Positions 1 through 5,026 of a stretch of 5,026 bases of DNA are shown piece by piece. The translations under genes were made by a program, and so were the position numbers. Numbering within the stretch: the stretch's first letter is position 1; the number at the start of each line of letters is the position of its first letter. The stretch covers positions 1-5,026 of the forward strand of contig QNDJ01000169.1 in NCBI GenBank assembly GCA_003644825.1, read 5' to 3'. This DNA comes from B21-G16 sp003644825 [NCBI: Candidatus Zhuqueibacterota bacterium]. GTDB lineage: Bacteria > SM23-31 > B21-G16. The notes beneath the pieces were generated by a model. The model was not told the origin of the DNA. It searched no databases and was given only the letters and a program-made list of their open reading frames with translations.

Positions 1-1
1 A

Positions 2-1162
2 TTTAAAATTATAGATAAAACTTCTCTTTATGAAAAAGCATTAACACTCCTTAAGAAAATCGATTTAAATATTCCTCTTAGTTTATTAGTAAAAGATTTG
101 TCTCCCGGTCAAAAACAACTTGTTGAAATATTAAAAGCTTTATCTACATCTTCAAAAATAATTATAATGGACGAACCCACAACATCACTTACTAAAAAGG
201 ATACCCGTACCCTTTTCTCCATTATTAGAGAATTAAAATCTATGGGTATTTCAATAATCTATATATCTCACAGAATAGAAGAAGTATTAGAAATTACTGA
301 CAGAATAATATGTCTTAGAGATGGACAGAAGGTTGGAGAACTAAAAACAGAGAATGCTAATAGAAACATTCTGATAAAAATGATGATTGGTAGAGAAATC
401 AATGAGTTTTTTCCAGAAAGCCATAAAAAAAGTAAAAATGTAATTTTCGAGATAAAAGAACTGAAATTAAAAGATTCACCTTACACAATTAACTTTAAAT
501 TACACAGTGGTGAAATATTAGGTATTGCCGGGCTTGTAGGTTCAGGAAGAACTGAAATTATCGAAACAATTTTTGGAATAAGAGAAAAAAAACAGGGGAA
601 ATTTTTTCTGGATAATAATCAAATTGATATAAACTCTCCTGTTGATGCTATTAATTTTGGCATAGGTTTTGTCCCGGAGGACAGACAACTTAAAGGATTA
701 ATTCTGAATCTTGCCATAAAAGAGAATATTACTCTACCATATTTGAAAAACATCTCTAAGTTTGGTATAGTTAATGGGAATGAACAAAAATCTATAGCAA
801 GGTCAATAACAAAAAAATTAAATATAAAATCAACCTCTATAAATCAAACAGTTGTAAATTTAAGTGGTGGCAATCAACAAAAAATTGTTCTGGGTAAATG
901 GTTGACATTAAAACCAAAGATACTCATTCTCGATGAACCCACAAAAGGTATAGACGTTGGTGCAAAAGCTGAAATTTACAGGATGATTCATAACCTTGCT
1001 GAAGAAGGTGTTGGAGTTATATTTATAAGTTCTGAACTTGAGGAAATTATCGGAATATGTGATAGAGTAATTGTTATATGTGAAAAAGAACTTAGAGGAG
1101 AACTCTTAAAAGATGAATTTTCAGAAGAAAAAATAATGCAAATAGCAACCGGAGGAAAATAG
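2..1162 (+). CDS. CUT2-type sugar ABC transporter, tandem ATP-binding protein (RbsA/MglA/XylG family), 5' partial
   Basis: This is the cytoplasmic ATPase that powers monosaccharide import with an RbsC-type permease. The frame is open from position 2 to the TAG at 1160-1162, giving 386 visible residues. Family members are about 500 residues, so roughly 115 N-terminal residues, including the first Walker A, lie upstream. The TTG at 98 is the Leu of the first ABC signature (LSPGQKQ), not a start. First half: Walker B IIIMDEP with Asp at 170-172, and H-loop YISHR. Second half: the family's variant P-loop GLVGSGRTE (from 530), VPEDR, signature LSGGNQQK and Walker B LILDEP. The second switch His is replaced by Ser (ISSELEE), which is usual in this family. 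The permease follows after 2 bp. The substrate (ribose, galactose, xylose, autoinducer-2 or other) cannot be read from the ATPase. Confidence 0.95.
   Translation, partial: FKIIDKTSLYEKALTLLKKIDLNIPLSLLVKDLSPGQKQLVEILKALSTSSKIIIMDEPTTSLTKKDTRTLFSIIRELKSMGISIIYISHRIEEVLEITDRIICLRDGQKVGELKTENANRNILIKMMIGREINEFFPESHKKSKNVIFEIKELKLKDSPYTINFKLHSGEILGIAGLVGSGRTEIIETIFGIREKKQGKFFLDNNQIDINSPVDAINFGIGFVPEDRQLKGLILNLAIKENITLPYLKNISKFGIVNGNEQKSIARSITKKLNIKSTSINQTVVNLSGGNQQKIVLGKWLTLKPKILILDEPTKGIDVGAKAEIYRMIHNLAEEGVGVIFISSELEEIIGICDRVIVICEKELRGELLKDEFSEEKIMQIATGGK
1151..1155 (+). promoter_or_regulatory. Ribosome binding site (GGAGG) for the permease, inside the ATPase gene
   Basis: GGAGG lies in the last codons of the upstream ATPase gene (Gly-Gly-Lys-stop) and ends 9 bases before the TTG at 1165. 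It decides the TTG start for the permease and suggests translational coupling of the two subunits. Confidence 0.8.
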
Positions 1163-1164
1163 AA

Positions 1165-2097
1165 TTGCTGAAAAAAGAACTCGGGCTGATAGGTGTTCTT
1201 TTCATTATGGTTTTAATTATTGGAACGATTAATCCAAATTTTTACAGTTCATATAATCTTCAAAACCTTACCAGACATATTGCTCTTTTATCGATATTTG
1301 CTATTGGAGAAGCTTTTGTAATAATTTCTGGGGGAATAGATTTATCAGTCGGTTCTATTATAGGTTTTACTGGACTTTTAGTTGCAGTCCTTGTGATGAA
1401 TTCTGGTTTTCCAATTTTACTTGCACTGGTAGTTGTATTTGTAATTGTGCTTCTGGTTGGATTTATCCAGGGTGTATTGATTACAAAGTTATCTGTTCAA
1501 CCTTTTATTATTACACTTGGTGGAATGATGATTCTTAGAGGTATTGCTCAAACTATAACAGAGGGAGGAAACCTGGGTTTTGGAGGAAAATATCTTAAGT
1601 TTAAATTTATAGGAACAGGTTCAATTTATGGTATTCCAGTTCCAGTTTTAATTTTGATTGCTGTTGCAGGTTGTGCATTTTTTATTACAAAGTATACTAT
1701 TTTGGGTAAATATCTATATGCGATAGGTGGAAACATAGAAGCTGCTCGTTATTCAGGGGTAAGTGTAGCAAAAGTTCAAATAATAGCATATATTATTTCT
1801 GCCGGTTTAGCAGGTATTTCTGGTATAGTTTACGCAGCTTATTTACCATCAGCATCACCAAATGTGGGAATTGCTTATGAGCTTTATGCCATAGCAGCAG
1901 CTGTTCTTGGTGGATGTTCTTTGAGTGGTGGTGAGGGAACAATCTTTGGAGTAATAATCGGTGCCAGCATTATGCGGTTGATGAGTAATGGTATTGTTCT
2001 TATGGGTATTTCTACATTCTGGGAAAATACTATTATCGGAATCGTAATTATTGTTGCTGTAGTTTTTGATACTATGTTCCAGAGAACAAAAAAATAA
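1165..2097 (+). CDS. CUT2-type sugar ABC transporter permease (RbsC family)
   Basis: This is the inner-membrane subunit of a monosaccharide importer and probably works as a homodimer with the upstream tandem ATPase. Its 310 residues are about full length for the family and almost all hydrophobic, with some 8-10 membrane segments. Family hallmarks are NPNF near residue 23, GGIDLSVGS at 56-64, VQPFIITLGG at 111-120, the cytoplasmic coupling loop GGNIEAARYSGV at 188-199, and the C-terminal block from AYELYAIAAAVLGG (237-250) through SGGEGT to the last membrane helix. The start is TTG, chosen because GGAGG sits 9 bases upstream and because the product then begins with a short charged stretch before the first helix, as in RbsC. 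It lies 2 bp after the ATPase stop, so co-transcription is near certain. The sugar is not predictable from sequence. No binding protein follows, so it is probably encoded upstream. Confidence 0.95.
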   Translation: MLKKELGLIGVLFIMVLIIGTINPNFYSSYNLQNLTRHIALLSIFAIGEAFVIISGGIDLSVGSIIGFTGLLVAVLVMNSGFPILLALVVVFVIVLLVGFIQGVLITKLSVQPFIITLGGMMILRGIAQTITEGGNLGFGGKYLKFKFIGTGSIYGIPVPVLILIAVAGCAFFITKYTILGKYLYAIGGNIEAARYSGVSVAKVQIIAYIISAGLAGISGIVYAAYLPSASPNVGIAYELYAIAAAVLGGCSLSGGEGTIFGVIIGASIMRLMSNGIVLMGISTFWENTIIGIVIIVAVVFDTMFQRTKK

Positions 2098-2152
2098 CAT
2101 TATTCTTTAATTCTTTTTAATAAAAATTGGAGTTTAAATAAATATGAAATTA

Positions 2153-2181
2153 CTGACAAAATGCAGGAGCTTAGTTATTCT
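2153..2181 (+). promoter_or_regulatory. Possible sigma-70-type promoter upstream of the M55 peptidase gene
   Basis: In the 134-bp gap after the permease, CTGACA (2153-2158, five of six matches to TTGACA) is followed after 17 bases by TATTCT (2176-2181, four of six matches to TATAAT). Transcription from here would leave a leader of about 45 bases before the ATG at 2232. AT-rich DNA throws up such matches by chance. Read-through from the transporter operon is equally possible, because no G+C-rich terminator hairpin is visible in the gap. Confidence 0.25.
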
Positions 2182-2217
2182 TATTATTATATCAATACTT
2201 AAAAAATAATTAAATTT

Positions 2218-2226
2218 AAAGGAGGT
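2218..2226 (+). promoter_or_regulatory. Strong ribosome binding site (AAAGGAGGT) for the M55 peptidase
   Basis: AAAGGAGGT is a near-perfect complement to the 3' end of 16S rRNA. It ends 5 bases before the ATG at 2232 and fixes that start, which in turn places a full signal peptide at the N-terminus. It is the strongest Shine-Dalgarno in the window. Confidence 0.85.
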
Positions 2227-2231
2227 AAAAA

Positions 2232-3125
2232 ATGAAAAAGAAATTAACAATTGGTTTATTATCAGCAATAATTTTATTATTTTTCATAATTTCATTCACC
2301 TACGGACAGGAAAGTTCTAAAGGTTTAAAAGTGTTTATTTCGGTAGATATGGAAGGTATAACAGGTGTTGTTAACTGGGCTGAAACAGGTGGAAATACCA
2401 GCGATTACCAGTATTTCAGAAGAGTAATGACAAAGGAAACTAATGCTGCAATAGAAGGTGCTCTTGAGGCTGGTGCAACAGAAATCATCGTAAGAGATTC
2501 CCACGGAAGTGCAAGAAACATCCTCATTGAGGAACTGAACCCTGCCGCAAAACTCTTAAGGGATTGGTCTGGTGGATATATGAGTATGATGGAAGGAATT
2601 GACGAAACTTTTGATGCTGTAATTTTCGTTGGATACCACGCAAAGGCAGGCACCCCTAATGCCGTTTTAGAACATACAATGACCGGCAGTATAATGGATG
2701 TAAAAATAAATGGAATTTCTGTTCCGGAGGCTGGAATAAACGCAGCAATAGCAGGGTATTTTAATGTTCCTGTAGTATTTATCTCGGGAGATAAAGCAGT
2801 GTGTGAACAGGCAAAATCTCTTTTTGGAGATATTGAAACTGTAGCTGTAAAAAAAGGATTAGGAAGTAATGCCGCACTTAATCTTCCTCCTGAAAAAACA
2901 AGAAAACTTATAAAAAAAGGTGTTAAAAGAGCCCTTGAAAGATTAAAAGATTTTAAACCCTGGAAATTAAAATCACCCTATACTATAGAGGTTACTTTTA
3001 AAAAAGAAAATATGGCATACAGAGCTTCTCTGTATCCAGGTGCTAAAAGAACCGGAGACTGGAGTGTAGCGTTTACAAGTTATCAGTTTCTGGACATAAT
3101 CAAGTTTTTTGCTTTAACTCATTGA
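2232..3125 (+). CDS. dppA: Exported M55-family (DppA-like) zinc D-aminopeptidase
   Basis: This is a metallopeptidase of the M55 family. The characterised Bacillus subtilis DppA removes N-terminal D-amino acids such as D-Ala from short peptides. Residues 1-25 form a classic signal peptide (MKKK, a hydrophobic core, then FTYG before QESS), so the enzyme should act in the periplasm or outside. The mature domain starts at about residue 32 and matches the family to the end. The metal ligands are in order: Asp39 and Glu41 in VDMEG, His91 in DSH, His136 in GYHA and Glu166 in VPEAG. The proposed catalytic His148 (LEHTM) is also present. Spacing follows B. subtilis DppA with an offset of 31-33 residues, so the enzyme is probably active. 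It follows a sugar importer by 134 bp and precedes the DprA-like gene by 12 bp. A peptidoglycan-scavenging role is inference. The exact peptide substrate is unknown. Confidence 0.93.
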   Translation: MKKKLTIGLLSAIILLFFIISFTYGQESSKGLKVFISVDMEGITGVVNWAETGGNTSDYQYFRRVMTKETNAAIEGALEAGATEIIVRDSHGSARNILIEELNPAAKLLRDWSGGYMSMMEGIDETFDAVIFVGYHAKAGTPNAVLEHTMTGSIMDVKINGISVPEAGINAAIAGYFNVPVVFISGDKAVCEQAKSLFGDIETVAVKKGLGSNAALNLPPEKTRKLIKKGVKRALERLKDFKPWKLKSPYTIEVTFKKENMAYRASLYPGAKRTGDWSVAFTSYQFLDIIKFFALTH

Positions 3126-3137
3126 TGATATATTTTT

Positions 3138-4985
3138 ATGTTAAAAGAAAAAGAGTTCTGGTTCATATTAAACCATACTACAGGCCTGGGTGATAAAAAG
3201 GTCTGGGAAATATACAAGAAGCTGAAAAAATCTAATATTGGTTTTACTGAATTCCTGAAACTGGATGACAGGAATATTATAGAATTATGCCAATTAAAAA
3301 CTTCACAAATTGATTCTGTTAGAAATACATTCTCAAAAAAGAACGAGATATTAAAGAAGTGGAAAAGGTTGATAGAGTTAAATATAAGAATACATTTTTA
3401 TGAAGATAAAGATTATCCTTTCAATTTAAAGAAGTTTCTGAAATATCCTCCACTATTTATTTATACTTATGGCAATTACAATATTCAGTATGAAAATAAA
3501 GTTGGTATTTTTAATTCGAGAAAGATATCACCTGAAGGGCTTGAAATCGTTTTTAAATTTGCATTAGGATTTCCTGAATCAGGCACATCTGTTATTTATG
3601 GAAATTCTCTGGAACCTTTTGAAATAATAGCCTATTCTTCTAAACTAAAAAATATTAATTCTATTATAGTTATTAACAGGGGTATATTTGAATTAATTAC
3701 TAGTAAAAGTTTTAAAGAATTCAGAGTTTTTTGCAAGAACCTCGGCAGTGAAATAGATTTAACAAAAACATTAATTTTATCATTTGTTAATCCTGAATTT
3801 GGATGGTCTGTTCAAATTGAAAAAAGACGAAATGAAATCCTGTTTGCTCTTGCAGATATAATATTTGTTGTTGAGGCAAGAAGTAATGGAATTATCCATA
3901 AGAACTGCTTGAAAAGTATTACAGGAAATAAAAAAGTTTTTGTATATCTACCCTTTTCAAAACTAACTGAAACTGCGAGTGCTAATATAGATATAGCTGA
4001 AAATGGAGCTTATCCAGTTGCATTTGACAGTAATTACCTTAATGCAAGTATCATTTTTAAATATAAACCTGTAAATAAAAAGAAAGAAATTATAATTCCT
4101 CCAGTAATCGATTTCATCACAGAAATTTTAAAGATATTTGTATACCCAGGTATAAAAAAAGTAATAGATCCAGCCTGCAAAGAAGGAAGTTTTTTATACT
4201 CAACTTTTGATAAGGAAATAAGTAAAAGAAACTTTACCCTCGGATTTGAGATTAATCCAGAATATGTTTCTGAATGGTGGAAAAGAGATATGTTTGATTA
4301 TGCAAGGTTATCAAATTTTTGTGGTTTGATTGATAATATAAAACTCGGACTTGAAAGTAACAAATTCAATATAGTTTTCAGCAACCTTGCCGATAGAAAG
4401 GATAAGTTCAATGAAAATAGCAACTCCTTTTCAGAAGTTGTAAACAATTTAATTAATAAATATAATTTATGGAAAATTAAGAATAAAGTTGATTTTAAAA
4501 TTTCGAGAAGAGTAAACTCTGAAGAAACACCTCTGTTATTCAAATATCTTGATGAGAAAACTTCCCAGAGAGAAAGAATTGAATATATTACAGAAAGACT
4601 TCAATTCTATATAAATGAAAAATCAAAAAAACGTCTTATGAAACATCCTGATAGTCTTATTAATATGATATTATCTACAGACTCTGAAGTTTTCTATTTT
4701 GAAAGACTTATCCAGCTTATTAAGGATGATGGAACGGGTGCAGCAATAATTTCCCCTGCTCTATTTTCTTTTTTAACCACTATGGAAGTTAATAAATGGT
4801 TGGCTGAAAAAATATATATATCAGATATAATTAATACATCTAAACACTTTATTTTATTTTTTCATGGATTAAAAAATATGTACATCGATAAGTCGTTTAA
4901 ACCTTCTGTATACCGGGTTTCTTCTCAAAAAGATTATTATAAAATAATTGAACTTATAAAAAATAGAGTAAAAAAAAGACAGTAG
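3138..4985 (+). CDS. dprA: DprA/Smf-like protein fused to a degenerate N6-adenine DNA methyltransferase-like domain
   Basis: DprA binds incoming single-stranded DNA and loads RecA during transformation. Residues 9-60 resemble the N-terminal helical domain of DprA (LNHTTGLGDKKVWEIYKKL). YPFNLKKF...PPLFIYTYGN (93-113) is the conserved linker. Residues 121-300 are the Rossmann (SLOG-type) domain: VGIFNSRKISPEG for the usual VGSR motif, RRNEILFALADIIFVVEA (230-247) for the RNRIIAGLS...VVEA block, then ENGAYPV. The SG.A.GID signature is not recognisable. Instead of the short winged helix, residues about 320-615 resemble an HsdM/Eco57I-like methylase: motif I IDPACKEGSFL (343-353), acidic GFEINPEYV (369-377), NIVFSNLADR (411-420) where NPPY is expected, and LIKDDGTGAAIISPALF (527-543). 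The length of 615 compares with about 280-380 for ordinary DprA. ATG 3138 is the first possible start, since TGA at 3126 is in frame; no Shine-Dalgarno is visible. Methylation activity is doubtful. The function of the fusion is unknown. Confidence 0.87.
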   Translation: MLKEKEFWFILNHTTGLGDKKVWEIYKKLKKSNIGFTEFLKLDDRNIIELCQLKTSQIDSVRNTFSKKNEILKKWKRLIELNIRIHFYEDKDYPFNLKKFLKYPPLFIYTYGNYNIQYENKVGIFNSRKISPEGLEIVFKFALGFPESGTSVIYGNSLEPFEIIAYSSKLKNINSIIVINRGIFELITSKSFKEFRVFCKNLGSEIDLTKTLILSFVNPEFGWSVQIEKRRNEILFALADIIFVVEARSNGIIHKNCLKSITGNKKVFVYLPFSKLTETASANIDIAENGAYPVAFDSNYLNASIIFKYKPVNKKKEIIIPPVIDFITEILKIFVYPGIKKVIDPACKEGSFLYSTFDKEISKRNFTLGFEINPEYVSEWWKRDMFDYARLSNFCGLIDNIKLGLESNKFNIVFSNLADRKDKFNENSNSFSEVVNNLINKYNLWKIKNKVDFKISRRVNSEETPLLFKYLDEKTSQRERIEYITERLQFYINEKSKKRLMKHPDSLINMILSTDSEVFYFERLIQLIKDDGTGAAIISPALFSFLTTMEVNKWLAEKIYISDIINTSKHFILFFHGLKNMYIDKSFKPSVYRVSSQKDYYKIIELIKNRVKKRQ

Positions 4986-4997
4986 GTTATTTAGTTT

Positions 4998-5026
4998 ATG
5001 TCCTTGAATGATATAAAAAAATTAAA
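4998..5026 (+). CDS. Possible start of a further gene, 3' partial, unidentified
   Basis: An ATG at 4998, 12 bases after the DprA-like stop, opens a frame that stays open to the window edge (MSLNDIKKL...). The only ribosome-site-like sequence is TAGGT overlapping the preceding stop, which is weak. The spacing matches the 12-bp gap before the previous gene, so a continued operon is plausible. Nine residues do not allow identification. In many bacteria topA follows dprA, but these residues do not look like a TopA start. Confidence 0.35.

Noticed and set aside
98-100. TTG at 98 as the start of the ATPase gene
   Set aside because: The frame is open back to position 2, and this codon encodes the Leu of the ABC signature, so it is internal to a gene truncated by the window edge.
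1855-2100. Minus-strand open frame of 81 codons opposite the permease 3' end
   Set aside because: It lies wholly opposite a well-supported gene, has low-complexity Asn/Thr/Ser-rich content, and shows no recognisable domain.
2114-2126. TTTTT-AAT-AAAAA inverted repeat as a terminator after the permease
   Set aside because: The stem is five A-T pairs with no G+C and no following U-tract in the right place. Such repeats are common by chance here.
2405-2653. Minus-strand open frame of 82 codons opposite the M55 gene
   Set aside because: It is complementary to a conserved catalytic region that explains its openness; no family resemblance.
4298-4543. Minus-strand open frame of 81 codons opposite the methylase-like half
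   Set aside because: Its Leu/Ser/Phe-rich content is the expected reverse complement of AT-rich Lys/Asn/Glu coding sequence; no supporting features.
4095-4985. Methylase-like half as a separate gene or as a frameshifted join to dprA
   Set aside because: The reading frame is continuous across 4010-4164, and I saw no ribosome site with an in-frame start at the domain boundary.
1-5026. CRISPR array, tRNA/rRNA genes, insertion sequence ends, attachment sites, riboswitch
   Set aside because: I saw no regularly spaced repeats, cloverleaf-like segments, transposase motifs or long inverted repeats, and the non-coding space (about 160 bp in total) is too small for most of them.

Overview
The window is AT-rich (roughly one third G+C by eye) bacterial DNA with all recognisable genes on the + strand. 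Clear GGAGG-type ribosome binding sites, a TTG start and short intergenic gaps fit a low-GC, probably anaerobic or fermentative bacterium. The sequence alone does not settle the phylum. Thermotogota-, Halanaerobiales-, Atribacterota- or Cloacimonadota-like lineages are all compatible guesses.

Layout: (1) Positions 2-1162 hold the C-terminal three quarters of a tandem ATPase of the RbsA/MglA/XylG type; its start lies outside the window. (2) Positions 1165-2097 hold the matching RbsC-type permease, two bases downstream and translationally linked. Together they are the energising and membrane parts of a CUT2-class monosaccharide importer. No substrate-binding protein is in view. (3) Positions 2098-2231 are a non-coding gap with a possible weak promoter and a doubtful 21-codon ORF. 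(4) Positions 2232-3125 hold an M55-family (DppA-like) zinc D-aminopeptidase with a complete metal site and, unusually, an N-terminal signal peptide. (5) Positions 3138-4985 hold a 615-residue protein with a DprA/Smf-like N-terminal half and a C-terminal half resembling an N6-adenine DNA methyltransferase. (6) From 4998 the first codons of another ORF may run off the window.

The importer pair and the exported peptidase could serve nutrient scavenging: sugar uptake, and release of D-amino acids from peptidoglycan-type peptides in the periplasm or outside. That link is inferred only from neighbourhood. The most unusual item is the DprA-methyltransferase-like fusion. DprA normally loads RecA onto incoming single-stranded DNA during natural transformation and often carries a small winged-helix C-terminal domain. 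Here that place is taken by a methyltransferase fold whose motif I is altered and whose catalytic NPPY-type motif reads NLAD. The DprA half has also lost its SG(L/x)A.GID signature. The protein may be a non-catalytic DNA-recognition or adaptor version acting in DNA uptake or in the contest between incoming DNA and restriction-modification.
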